Shown here in pieces: positions 54,722-63,974 of a stretch of DNA of 64,000 bases; position 1 is the stretch's first letter, and every line of letters starts with the position of its first letter. Source of the stretch: Pseudomonas cichorii (lineage in GTDB: Bacteria; Pseudomonadota; Gammaproteobacteria; Pseudomonadales; Pseudomonadaceae); NCBI RefSeq assembly GCF_003700275.1, contig NZ_RBRE01000010.1:37435-101434 (forward strand). Direction: 5' to 3'. Below the pieces are notes generated by a model that did not search any database, had not been told where the DNA came from, and saw nothing but the letters and a program-made list of their open reading frames with translations. The translations under genes were made by a program, and so were the position numbers.

Positions 54722-57700
54722 TCATGCACCACGCTCTCCAGTTTGCTGCCCATCCGAGCCTAGTGCAGGTACTTCACTTCCGGCCTCTACCTGGGTAGCA
54801 GTCAACATGGACGGGGCTACCACTGACCAGAATGGGACTGCGAAGGAGTAATTGATCTCCGCACTCAGCGTCACCAGCTTGCAGGGACGCTCGGCTCGCT
54901 GCTCAGCCGATTGTAAACTTTGCTCAATGGCCCGACGAGCTGCGGGGCTGATTCTATATCTGTGGAATTTGAGGAAGACATGCTCAAGGGCCAACTGGCA
55001 GAAGCCATCTGGACAGTGAGGGTGCCTGAACAACGGCTCAAAGCAGAACTCCATCAATTGGAGCATCACACCTAGGTTGCAGCGTTTTTGCATGTACATC
55101 CCGCACACAAAATCTACAAGTACAGGTACAGCAGTGTCGAATGCAAGGTGCTCTTCCGCCAAGTAGCTACGCAAGCGGTTGATGCCAAAATTCGCAAACG
55201 TCTCACCCTGGTTCATCATGACGATGAGATCCACCGGCCGAACCGAAACAAAGCTACGCCTGGCCATGACGAGTCGCATTACGGCTCGGGAATATTCCTC
55301 CTGCGATAGCCCATCTGCCCGTTGGGCTTCCCTCAGCAACATTTGAGGGGACGCGCCAACGATACCCAGCATGCCGGCAAGATCGCGCAACCGCGCATCA
55401 ATCGACAGAAGACCTGCACCATACTCTTGGCAAGCGAGCAGGACTGCATGGTCTTCATCGCCCAGGATGTCCTCAAGCATCTGCATCTGCTCGGACGCCT
55501 CAGGCGGCCCGTATGCCGGCACCACCTGACAGAACGCCCCGATAGCCGTCTCGATCGATTCGAGATACTCACGATCCTTGCGCCAAGCGTCCTCAGTGAG
55601 CTCTTGCATGCCAAGATGGCCACCGTGGGAAAAGAGTGTACCGCTCTTTCGGTAGTGGGCCGATTTCTCTAGCTTTACGTCCAAGAGTTGCTTGGTTGCA
55701 GCTGTGACGTACAAACTAGGGAAAAGCTCCAGAACATAGAGCAATCCTAAGGTTGCAAGCTCCACCAGCATCGACAGGTCAATGAGCCATGGCTGATCCT
55801 GGGATATATCAGTTGGGAAGACATCCTGGGGGCCTAACCCCGTCGATACTTGGAGAAGCGCCCCTTCATCAGGCCAACCCCTCACGAGTTCAATGACATC
55901 CGTACCCAGCAGGCGTGCGAGCAGGCCTATGGTGGCGTGATGCTGACCGTACAGGCTGATGGTATTGAGGCTCTGAGATTTCTTTTGCTCTAGCTGATCG
56001 ACGAAGAAAGTCGTATCGATCTCGCCGTCATCCCGGGTTGGAATACTCATCGCTACGACTGTCTTGCTCGGGACGACCGAATTGGACACGCGCTCGTAGG
56101 AAAGGTCGATCAGGCGTCGATGGAGGGTGATGATCCGTTTAACCGTGAGCGTCTGCTCACCGACCACACTGCTGACGGTTGTGGTATCACCCACTTTCAA
56201 ACCGAGCAGCCGGGCGGCCCGTGACGAGTCCGCGGCAACGAATTCACCCGCAGGTGCCAGTGGCGGCTCAGAGGCGAAATCGATTGAGACATATCCAGTC
56301 CTGCCGGTGCTGTCTTCAAGCTCGACAGCGGTGCCTTCCTCAACCGCAGAGGGAAGGGCATGAACGACCTCAATCTCCTTCGATGCTAGGAACATGAGAG
56401 AGATGTGGCCAGCTGCTGCTTCAACGTCCTCGCCATTCAACCGCATGGCACGGTAGATACGGTCAAGGCCACGTTCCTGCAGACCTCTACTGAGCTCTGC
56501 GTTGGCCAGCTTTAACTGTTCTTGAGCGGAGCCGTTCAGCTGTGCAGGTAACCTGGCAAGAGCTTCATCCATTCGACCATGGCTTTCGTTCGCCAGAACT
56601 TGAATGAGCAGTAACCAGCCTGCGGCCTCACTAGGACTTTCAGCGACGAGCAACTCAGCCATCTCGCGCATTCTTGGCCAGTCACAGGCCTCGCCGTAAA
56701 CAGTCAGTGCCACTTGGCGGGCGTCTGCTGAGTGTCGCCATTCCCCTGGAAGTGATTCCAATAGGTCTCGAACTTTGGATCTTTGGCCACTGAGCGCGTA
56801 GCAGTGCAGTAAATCAACATGCAGGGGACTGAACGCGTCCCTTGGTAGGAGGCGTTCAAGCATCGAAATGGCGTCACCGTAACGCCGCACATGAAGCATC
56901 CATTGCGATGCCATGGATAGATCCAGTAGGTCAATGCTCTGCGGTGCGAGCTCAGCAACGCGATCTCCGAAGGCCTGACGCATCTCCTCGTTGCCCGCAT
57001 ACGCCCGGGCAGCAAACACACCATCACATATACTGCTGTTTTGCGGCGTGATACCGAGATGGGCGAGCTCATTCCGCACGGCCTCGTGCTGACCTTCGCG
57101 TAACAGCAGCTCCCAGTGCATATGCCTTAGCATACGAGTCGCTCTGAGAGAGACATCCGTATCAGGCTGACTGAGCTGAGCGCTGTAAGCCGCGGCAAGC
57201 ATTTCCGGATTGTTGGCAATCAGGCACGCCTGCCCAAAAACCACGCGCGCTTCATCAGTGAGCTGTTCAACACGATCAGCGCAGCAAGCAACAGCATCGC
57301 TGTGACGCTGGAGATCGCAGAGCGCCTCCAACTCCACCCTAACCGTAAATTCGTCCTCGGGAACACCACGCTGCCTGCCAGCTTCGATCATGTTCAACGC
57401 TTCAGTTGGCTCACCCAGCAAAAGATGCGCATACGCCAGGTGAAAGACAATTTCGGTTTTTGTCCTGGGGCTCTGCTCAGCCCATAACACGCCCTCGCGG
57501 TCATCGAACTTCGACATGGCGTCTAGGATCAGCACACGCCGATCTTGGGGCTGCGATCGCGTGTTCACGTGGAAGGGGTTGGCAGTGGCCAATCGAAGGA
57601 CAAACCGGAGATAATTTTCGAGTATGAAAATTGAGCTGTCAGACTGCTCCATTGCCGTCCGGATGGCACCCACCGCGCCTTCATCATCCCCGGCCCCGGC

Positions 57701-59176
57701 CATTGAGCTGGCTAGCATCTGCCAAGCTCCCGACTTATCACGGAACGCCTCAGGTATTTCTTCGGCCGTCAGTTGCTCTCTGTTTAAGAGCCTCGCATTT
57801 ATCAGTGCCACCCAGACTGAGTACGAATCCGGGAAGCGCGCGATGGCCTCCTGTCCAACCTGGATCGCAGTCTCTACGTCGTTCTTGAGCATCCACGCCC
57901 GGACAAAGCCTGCCGCAATACGCTCATCGTCCTGGTATAGGTTGGCAGCCATTTCGAGGTCTGCCGCGGCTTTAACGTCATCAGCCAAATGCCAGGAACA
58001 CATCCCACGGAGGAAATACCATCGGGCCTGTTGGTGCGCATCGTATGTGTCAAGACCGTCTTCGAGCACCTCCAACTGAGCCAGCGCATCGCGGTAACGG
58101 TGGTCGTTGTGCAGTTGACTGATGCGATCAAGCTGGCGGGAGGCGAGGGTGTTCTCTGATGTCGGGTTCGCTGGCGGAAGCTCATCCGCGAGAAAGCTGC
58201 TCGTGGCAGGGCGGCTGCCTGAAAGAAGAGGCGCCAGGTATTCCGCTAGAGGGGCAAGCTGGGTGTGCCGCTCTTGGCTAACAACTACAGTGCCCAAGCT
58301 CAGGTCTTTGATGGCTTCACGCATGAGCCGCGCCCTGTGAAAATCTTGAGCTAGGCCTTCCAAGTGCAAGTGGAGTGAGGTCTGGTCGACTTCTGCGCCA
58401 CTGCCATTCAGCTCAGCACACACACCGACCAGCCTCAACCACACAGCGCCACTGTCCTTATGGGGCAACGTGTGCTGGATCAGTTGCTTCTGCAATCCAA
58501 CGTCGTGGCTACGATCTGAATCCAGATCATGGGGGAAAAACTTGAGGTGGAGCGCAAACTGCCGCAAATCTTCGTCCGCGACAGGCGCTTCGTTGTAGTG
58601 CTCTGCAGCAGCTCTAATAGCCGCGTACGCAGCCCTGTTTCGTTCATTGCTCCCTTCAGCATGAACGCGGGCGCACCAGGTTTCGTGCGACAGCGAGCCA
58701 AGCGCAAGCCTCACAACCTCGACAGCGCTTTCCATGTGCGACGAGCTTGCTACGTGGTAAACGATCAGGTTGTCATCGACGCCTCGTTGGAATGCCGGAG
58801 CTATGAAGTCGAGCCAGGCAAGACCCACGGACTCTTTGAAAGCTTCGTTACTGGCAATCGCCCGAGGCGACCGCTTCATCTGCATTCTGATGGTAGCTTT
58901 CTGGCCGGAGCCAGGAGATACAGCCTGGATCACAAGGTCGTCGGTGTTATGGCCGAACGTCCTGCCTTGGAACAGCAGGGTCTCGATGACAAAGCCCTCA
59001 CGCAACCCTGCACAGTGGTCGCCAAGGCACATAGCGAGTAGGCGCACTGCCTGGACACGATGTTCGAACGCAACACCTCGTCCACCTGTAGAAATAGGGC
59101 TTGCGACCTGTTTCTGCGGGCTTTTCGATTTAGAAGTGGGAGCTTTTGCTGCCTTAGTCCGTGGAGGCCGTGCCAT
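54722..59176 (-). CDS. Nuclease-TPR-GreAB_C-PIN multidomain conflict-system protein
   Basis: A 1484-residue protein. Residues 30-130 look like a PD-(D/E)xK nuclease of the Cap4/DUF4297 kind: GGRGVAFEHR (Glu 38), TDDLVIQA (Asp 80) and QMK (Gln 99, Lys 101). Residues about 350-900 are TPR-like helical repeats (ARWYFLRGMCSWHLADDVKAAADLEMA). About 940-1010 resembles the GreA/GreB C-terminal domain (EGTAVELEDSTGRTGY ... RLLGLKVGDTTTV). About 1127-1270 resembles a PIN ribonuclease (LIDLSMLVELATLG, DEDHAVLLACQEYGAGLLSIDARLRDLAG). TPR-GreABC-PIN proteins are known from comparative genomics of bacterial conflict systems. An ATG at 59176 is used; a TTG at 59191 would add five residues. Confidence 0.8.
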   Translation of the reverse strand: MARPPRTKAAKAPTSKSKSPQKQVASPISTGGRGVAFEHRVQAVRLLAMCLGDHCAGLREGFVIETLLFQGRTFGHNTDDLVIQAVSPGSGQKATIRMQMKRSPRAIASNEAFKESVGLAWLDFIAPAFQRGVDDNLIVYHVASSSHMESAVEVVRLALGSLSHETWCARVHAEGSNERNRAAYAAIRAAAEHYNEAPVADEDLRQFALHLKFFPHDLDSDRSHDVGLQKQLIQHTLPHKDSGAVWLRLVGVCAELNGSGAEVDQTSLHLHLEGLAQDFHRARLMREAIKDLSLGTVVVSQERHTQLAPLAEYLAPLLSGSRPATSSFLADELPPANPTSENTLASRQLDRISQLHNDHRYRDALAQLEVLEDGLDTYDAHQQARWYFLRGMCSWHLADDVKAAADLEMAANLYQDDERIAAGFVRAWMLKNDVETAIQVGQEAIARFPDSYSVWVALINARLLNREQLTAEEIPEAFRDKSGAWQMLASSMAGAGDDEGAVGAIRTAMEQSDSSIFILENYLRFVLRLATANPFHVNTRSQPQDRRVLILDAMSKFDDREGVLWAEQSPRTKTEIVFHLAYAHLLLGEPTEALNMIEAGRQRGVPEDEFTVRVELEALCDLQRHSDAVACCADRVEQLTDEARVVFGQACLIANNPEMLAAAYSAQLSQPDTDVSLRATRMLRHMHWELLLREGQHEAVRNELAHLGITPQNSSICDGVFAARAYAGNEEMRQAFGDRVAELAPQSIDLLDLSMASQWMLHVRRYGDAISMLERLLPRDAFSPLHVDLLHCYALSGQRSKVRDLLESLPGEWRHSADARQVALTVYGEACDWPRMREMAELLVAESPSEAAGWLLLIQVLANESHGRMDEALARLPAQLNGSAQEQLKLANAELSRGLQERGLDRIYRAMRLNGEDVEAAAGHISLMFLASKEIEVVHALPSAVEEGTAVELEDSTGRTGYVSIDFASEPPLAPAGEFVAADSSRAARLLGLKVGDTTTVSSVVGEQTLTVKRIITLHRRLIDLSYERVSNSVVPSKTVVAMSIPTRDDGEIDTTFFVDQLEQKKSQSLNTISLYGQHHATIGLLARLLGTDVIELVRGWPDEGALLQVSTGLGPQDVFPTDISQDQPWLIDLSMLVELATLGLLYVLELFPSLYVTAATKQLLDVKLEKSAHYRKSGTLFSHGGHLGMQELTEDAWRKDREYLESIETAIGAFCQVVPAYGPPEASEQMQMLEDILGDEDHAVLLACQEYGAGLLSIDARLRDLAGMLGIVGASPQMLLREAQRADGLSQEEYSRAVMRLVMARRSFVSVRPVDLIVMMNQGETFANFGINRLRSYLAEEHLAFDTAVPVLVDFVCGMYMQKRCNLGVMLQLMEFCFEPLFRHPHCPDGFCQLALEHVFLKFHRYRISPAARRAIEQSLQSAEQRAERPCKLVTLSAEINYSFAVPFWSVVAPSMLTATQVEAGSEVPALGSDGQQTGERGA

Positions 59177-59422
59177 ACATGGTTCGCGCAAATGAGATGC
59201 TGCCTATCTTATCATTGCGGCCATGATGGTGTGCTACGGCAGTCGAGGATGCCGTATTTGACCGCCATTGCAGGGATGTCGAAGGGGAGAGTTCTACACT
59301 GTGCTAGGGTTCAAGGCCCACCATTCTCAGGATGGTAAAGCATCGCGTAGCCAGCTTTCCAAACGATCGGTGCCCCGATGTCCTAGATCGGGGCTTGTGA
59401 GTCTGTGAGGAACAGGCTCGGT
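59177..59422. other. Short intergenic stretch
   Basis: About 245 bases between the PIN protein start and the end of the SEFIR gene. GATGTCCTAGATCGGGGC and nearby short repeats are present but no gene or clear operator was recognised. It should hold the promoter of the giant gene. Confidence 0.4.
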
Positions 59423-60877
59423 CTAAGCCGTGGTATCGAGATGTTCAAATCCAGATAAGGTGCGCGGGGTCAATGCCTGGTAATCCCAACGGGGCAGGCT
59501 TGCGTTACCCGACTCCATTCCGCTGAGCAGCTCACCGAGTGCGGCTTTATTGTCGATCCCAAGGACGAGTTTCAAGTGTTTAAAATAGCGCTTGGATTTG
59601 GATCTGGCGAACAGCTCGAATGGCCCCGAGTGCCGTCCAGCGTAAACGAGCGTCTCTGGATACCAAGGGAACGACTCACTAGGCCGCTGCACGCGATCCC
59701 TCAAGAATAATACAAAATCAGCCTGCATCAGCTCCCGCATATTGTAACCACTTGAATGGCTCCGTTGCTCCAGCAGAAATGCCCTCAAGGATGACCGTCC
59801 GAGTTTCAAACGGTCATTGCGACGTTCAAACATTTCTGCATAAGTCCGGAAAGCACCGAACGTCACTGTAACATCTCGTCCGTACTCGGATCGACCCGGT
59901 AGGTAGAAAGGGCTTCCTATTAGCTCGTTGGCAAATTCGAACTTCTCCTCTTTCAACAGCGTCGCTACCGCGTAAAGGAACAGCTCATGCACGATGAAGC
60001 GAAAGTTATCGAAGTCGGTATCTTGGTATTGCGTGATATGATGAGGGCGTTCCTGGTAAGGCAACAGCTTCTCGAAGAAACGATGGATGTGCCTGCGTGC
60101 TTCAGCGGTATCGCGGTACCTGGCGACCGTAGAAAATAGCTCTATAGCTTCATTGCGGTAGGGCAAAAAGTCCTCGATGCTGCTCGCAACCTGGTCATCA
60201 AAAGGAATATCAGACTGGGGCTTAATACGAAATTGCTCAATACCCTCCGAGAGTACAGTGAGGTAGTCATTGAGTGCAGGTTCGGCAAACGAACGATCGG
60301 TTTTTATAGCATCAATAGCACGGCGTAGTTCTGCACTAGTTACTAGCGTGATTGCCCGATTCTCCCGTTCGAGGTAGGCTGGCTTTTTGCCTGTCGGCGG
60401 TCGTACGTGCAATGGCTGGTCATGAGCCCAACGGATGAGCCTGTCAAATTCACTGGCGTACCGAGCTGACTCGGACAGATCAATGTAGATGCGTGAAGTG
60501 TAGTAGGTTGGCAGATAGGCGTGACCGTGCTCATCCCTTTCACGAACCACCGCTACAAATTTGGTGTTGCTCGCGTTGTTATAAATACCAGCTGAAATGA
60601 TCTGGGCTTCGGTGCCAACGCCGCCGACGCGCCCGTTTGCTTTCTCGGCATAGACCCGATCACAAAGCAGCGCTATTTTCGTCACGGAGGGATCGGACAG
60701 CATCTGCTCCATGAACGCCGAAGCTTCCTGGCCCTCTCTCAAATCCCATTTGTCCAGAATCACATGGATGCCTGCCGCGGCGAGTTCTTCAGCCAACTCC
60801 ACCACCCATGCTTCGTGCTCTGGAGTGCTCCAACTGTATGACAAAAAGAGCTTTGGTTGGTCTTGGTGTTCCGTCAT
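59423..60877 (-). CDS. SEFIR-domain protein
   Basis: A 484-residue protein whose first 140 residues are a SEFIR domain: KLFLSYSWSTPEHEAWVVEL, GIHVILDKWDLREGQEASAFME, VTKIALLCDRVYAEKANGRVGGVG and TEAQIISAGIYNN. SEFIR is a TIR relative; bacterial SEFIR proteins are reported anti-phage effectors thought to deplete NAD. The remaining 340 residues are helical and unrecognised (DFDNFRFIVHELFLYAVATLLKEEKFEFANELI). The ATG at 60877 is used, since a longer frame upstream would add 88 residues unlike the domain. It lies upstream of the PIN protein gene on the same strand. Confidence 0.85.
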   Translation of the reverse strand: MTEHQDQPKLFLSYSWSTPEHEAWVVELAEELAAAGIHVILDKWDLREGQEASAFMEQMLSDPSVTKIALLCDRVYAEKANGRVGGVGTEAQIISAGIYNNASNTKFVAVVRERDEHGHAYLPTYYTSRIYIDLSESARYASEFDRLIRWAHDQPLHVRPPTGKKPAYLERENRAITLVTSAELRRAIDAIKTDRSFAEPALNDYLTVLSEGIEQFRIKPQSDIPFDDQVASSIEDFLPYRNEAIELFSTVARYRDTAEARRHIHRFFEKLLPYQERPHHITQYQDTDFDNFRFIVHELFLYAVATLLKEEKFEFANELIGSPFYLPGRSEYGRDVTVTFGAFRTYAEMFERRNDRLKLGRSSLRAFLLEQRSHSSGYNMRELMQADFVLFLRDRVQRPSESFPWYPETLVYAGRHSGPFELFARSKSKRYFKHLKLVLGIDNKAALGELLSGMESGNASLPRWDYQALTPRTLSGFEHLDTTA

Positions 60878-60977
60878 AGGATCTGGCTTCCTAAAGGATC
60901 GGGCACTGTCATTTCTGTCTACGCGCGGCCCGTGCGGCCCTAATGCTATCAAAATAGAAGCATGCGAATCAGGATCG

Positions 60978-61146
60978 CTAGCTGAATTCCTTTTGCAGGG
61001 CGGTGAGATCCATTTTCGCCGCTTCTCTATTGGCAGCAAGGTGGCGTATATGTGTCCAGTGGCCCTTGTTGAGAACCGCACGGAGGTCGACGCCCTCAGT
61101 AACCGTCCGGCCAAGTCATCTACCCAGCCCCGCAAAGCCAAGACAT
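60978..61146 (-). pseudogene. C-terminal gene remnant next to IS66
   Basis: A minus-strand frame ending at a TAG (60978-60980) reads LGRTVTEGVDLRAVLNK, HWTHIRHLAANREAA and KMDLTALQKEFS, with the composition of a real protein tail but a TGA shortly upstream of the LGRT stretch and no start. It is probably the decayed end of a gene cut by the IS66 insertion. The parent family was not recognised. It overlaps only non-coding DNA upstream of the SEFIR gene. Confidence 0.4.
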
Positions 61147-61174
61147 GGTGTGCACTTGAATTTAAGTGGACACC
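61147..61174. repeat. 28-base near-palindrome upstream of IS66 tnpA
   Basis: GGTGTGCACTTGAATT followed by TAAGTGGACACC is almost identical to its own reverse complement, differing only at the paired positions. It lies 27 bases before tnpA. It could be a regulatory palindrome or the joined end of a vanished element. Confidence 0.55.
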
Positions 61175-61201
61175 AGTTCTAGCTCTTTAAGCGGGTATTT
61201 C

Positions 61202-61534
61202 ATGCAGCCAACACGCCGTTCTTATTCCAAGTCCTTCAAAGCCCAAGTCATTCAAGAGTGTGCCCAACCCGGTGCTTCGATTGCCAGCGTCGCACTCAGC
61301 CATAATCTCAACGCAAACCTCGTCCACAAATGGATTCGGCTGCAATCGCAGAAAAGCACAGCGCTGCAACCTGCATTTATTCCATTACCCGTGTCGCTGG
61401 CTGGGGCAAAATCCCACCCATCATCATCGAATATCTGCGTTGAAATACAGCACACGCGCGGCACCGTAAAAGTGAGTTGGCCCACTGAAAATGCAGCTGC
61501 CTGCGCGACCTTTCTTCGAGACCTTTTGCGATGA
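61202..61534 (+). CDS. tnpA: IS66 accessory protein TnpA
   Basis: A 110-residue protein with an N-terminal helix-turn-helix: RRSYSKSFKAQVIQECAQPG, IASVALSHNLNANLVHKWI, the IS66 OrfA (IS3-like) pattern, and a C-terminal beta part ending FLRDLLR. The ATG at 61202 is the family-like start; an in-frame upstream start at 61166 is less likely. Overlaps tnpB by four bases. Confidence 0.88.
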   Translation: MQPTRRSYSKSFKAQVIQECAQPGASIASVALSHNLNANLVHKWIRLQSQKSTALQPAFIPLPVSLAGAKSHPSSSNICVEIQHTRGTVKVSWPTENAAACATFLRDLLR

Positions 61535-61866
61535 TTCGCATCGACTCCATCTGGCTCGCCACCGAGCCGATGGACATGCGCGCCGGTACCGAGACGGCAT
61601 TGGCCAGGGTGATCGCAGTGTTCGGTACGGCGCAGCCGCACTGTGCTTATCTGTTCGCCAACCGCCGCGCCAATCGCATTAAAGTGCTGGTGCATGACGG
61701 CTTCGGGATATGGCTGGCAGCGCGCCGGTTAAACCAAGGCAAGTTTCACTGGCCTGGCATTCGCCACGGCTCAGAAATGGAACTGGATACCGAGCAACTT
61801 CAGGCATTGGTGCTGGGCCTGCCATGGCAGCGTGCAGGTTCTGGAGGCTCGATCACACTGCTTTAG
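61531..61866 (+). CDS. tnpB: IS66 accessory protein TnpB
   Basis: A 111-residue IS66 Orf2-type protein with the family features IWLATEPMDMRAGTETALARV, HCAYLFANRRANRIKVLVHDGFGIWLAARRLNQGKF and ELDTEQLQALVLGLPWQR. Starts in an ATGA overlap with tnpA. It appears intact and is followed by tnpC after 61 bases. Confidence 0.93.
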   Translation: MIRIDSIWLATEPMDMRAGTETALARVIAVFGTAQPHCAYLFANRRANRIKVLVHDGFGIWLAARRLNQGKFHWPGIRHGSEMELDTEQLQALVLGLPWQRAGSGGSITLL

Positions 61867-61927
61867 CAGCTGCCATTAGCCCATCGACCTATCGCCGCGA
61901 ATTGCCTGCTCTGGCAAAATCGGCCCC

Positions 61928-63553
61928 ATGACTTCGCTACCCAATCTCGATCACATGCCCCCTGAACAACTGCGCGCCTTGGCGGCGCAGTTGATGCAGC
62001 GTGTCGAGACGCTCGACCACCAGGTCGACACGCTGGGCAAGACGGTAGAAACGCTCGACCAACAAGTTGAGACGATGGGTAAAACCGTTGAGAGCATGGG
62101 CAAGAAGATCAACCGTGATCAAACGCTGATCGAAAAACTGACCCACGAAATCGCGCAACTCAAGCGTTTGAAGTTTGCCAAACGCAGCGAGCAGATGAAT
62201 CCCGAGCAGGCCAGTTTGCTCAATGACCTGATCGATACCGATATCGCGGCAATTGAAGCAGAGCTTCAAAGCTTGCAGGCAGTGATAACTCCGGCTGAGA
62301 AAAAGCAGAAGCCCAAGCGCACCACATTACCGGTTGAGTTTCCACGCACGCTGATCCATCACGAACCGGACAACACTCACTGCCCATGCGGCTTCGCCCT
62401 CAAGCGCATCGGCGAGGACGTCAGCGAGAAGCTGGACTACACGCCCGGTGTGTTCACTGTCGAACGCCATGTTCGTGGCAAGTGGGTCTGCGATGACTGC
62501 GAAACGCTGACTCAGGCACCGGTTCCGGCGCAGGTTATTGATAAGGGCATCCCGACTTCGGGCCTGCTCGCCCACGTCATGATCGCCAAGTTTGCCGACC
62601 ATCTGCCGCTTTACCGTCAGGAGTCGATCTTTGGTCGAGCAGGCTTGGCGATTCCACGTTCAACATTGGCTCAATGGGTGGGCGTGACGGGCGTGCAGTT
62701 GCAGCCTCTGGTCGACGCGCTGCGCGAAGTAGTGCTTGGGCAAGAAGTCATCCACGCAGATGAAACACCGGTGCAGATGCTCATGCCGGGAACAAAGAAA
62801 ACTCACCGTTCCTATGTGTGGGCCTACGCCACCAGCCAGTTCTCGGACGTGGCAGCGGTGGTTTATGACTTCAGTCCCAGTCGTGCCGGTGAGCATGCTC
62901 GCAACTTCCTGCAAGACTGGAGGGGCAAGCTAGTCTGCGATGATTTTGGCGGTTACAAGGCCAGCTTTGAACTGGGCGTGACAGAGATTGGGTGTATGGC
63001 CCATGCACGGCGCAAGTTCTTCGAACTGCACGCTACGAATAAAAGCACGCTCGCCGAGCAAGCCCTGCGCTATATCCAGTTGTTGTACGAAATCGAGAGC
63101 GAAGTCCGCGATCTGGGGCCGGATTTACGGCGCCGAATACGGCAAGAAAAAGCCGTCCCAGTGATGAATATATTGCATGCCTGGATGATCGCCCAGCGTG
63201 ACCTCGTGCCCGAAGGCTCAGCCATCAGCAGAGCACTCGATTACAGCCTGAAACGCTGGGCAGCGCTGGCGCGGTACCTTGATGACGGGGCCGTACCCAT
63301 AGATAACAACTGGTGTGAGAACCAGATCCGCCCTTGGGCTCTTGGACGTAAAAACTGGCTCTTCGCAGGGTCGCTACGCAGCGGAAAACGGGCAGCGGCG
63401 ATCATGAGCCTGATCCAGTCTGCGAGACTGAATGGTCATGATCCGTATGTTTATCTGAAAGATGTACTCACGCGCCTTCCGACGCAGCGGGCGAGTGAAA
63501 TAAGCCACCTACTGCCCCACGAATGGACGCCTAATCGTGCCCAACTGAAGTAA
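61928..63553 (+). CDS. tnpC: IS66 transposase TnpC
   Basis: A 541-residue transposase. The N-terminal coiled coil (LAAQLMQRVETLDHQVDTLGKTVETLDQQV) has heptad repeats. A zinc-binding-like region THCPCGFALKRIGEDVSEKLDY is followed by CDDCETLTQAP. The DDE core has HADETPVQM, KLVCDDFGGYKASFE and PIDNNWCENQIRPWALGRKNWLFAGS, all typical of IS66. It appears full length. Confidence 0.95.
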   Translation: MTSLPNLDHMPPEQLRALAAQLMQRVETLDHQVDTLGKTVETLDQQVETMGKTVESMGKKINRDQTLIEKLTHEIAQLKRLKFAKRSEQMNPEQASLLNDLIDTDIAAIEAELQSLQAVITPAEKKQKPKRTTLPVEFPRTLIHHEPDNTHCPCGFALKRIGEDVSEKLDYTPGVFTVERHVRGKWVCDDCETLTQAPVPAQVIDKGIPTSGLLAHVMIAKFADHLPLYRQESIFGRAGLAIPRSTLAQWVGVTGVQLQPLVDALREVVLGQEVIHADETPVQMLMPGTKKTHRSYVWAYATSQFSDVAAVVYDFSPSRAGEHARNFLQDWRGKLVCDDFGGYKASFELGVTEIGCMAHARRKFFELHATNKSTLAEQALRYIQLLYEIESEVRDLGPDLRRRIRQEKAVPVMNILHAWMIAQRDLVPEGSAISRALDYSLKRWAALARYLDDGAVPIDNNWCENQIRPWALGRKNWLFAGSLRSGKRAAAIMSLIQSARLNGHDPYVYLKDVLTRLPTQRASEISHLLPHEWTPNRAQLK

Positions 63554-63590
63554 GTTAGGCATCCGGCATAAAATCGGTCACGGAGTTGAC

Positions 63591-63974
63591 ATGAAAACCC
63601 ACGCCAAAAATGGACTATTAGAAGGTTCCTGTCATTGTGGAAACGTGCGCGTGTTCATCCCGCATCCACCAGTTCATGCCATCAAATGCAACTGCTCTAT
63701 TTGCCGGAGACTCGGGGCGCTTTGGGCTCACTATGAAGCTGGTTCAGTAAAGTTCGAGGGGCACCCTCAAAATACCTCATCGTACGTCTGGGGTCAGCAA
63801 ACCCTGAGGACGATCCGTTGTAGTAATTGTGGGTGTGCCACTCACTGGGAAGCGATCCTCCCTGGGGCAGGTGCTGGTGTTGGGGTGAATATTAATAATT
63901 TCGATCAGGAATGGGTCGGAACAACACCCGTGCGCCATTTCGACGGTGCCGATAGCTGGGCATATCTAGACTAG
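63591..63974 (+). CDS. GFA/CENP-V-family zinc protein
   Basis: A 127-residue protein of the glutathione-dependent formaldehyde-activating-like (GFA) family: GSCHCGNVRV, AIKCNCSICRRLGALW and TIRCSNCGCATHWE give the CxC, CxxC and CxxC zinc ligands. The start is set by the only suitable ATG; no strong ribosome site is seen. It is 37 bases after the transposase and inside the presumed IS66 right end, so it may be a passenger gene. Its activity is unknown. Confidence 0.85.
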   Translation: MKTHAKNGLLEGSCHCGNVRVFIPHPPVHAIKCNCSICRRLGALWAHYEAGSVKFEGHPQNTSSYVWGQQTLRTIRCSNCGCATHWEAILPGAGAGVGVNINNFDQEWVGTTPVRHFDGADSWAYLD

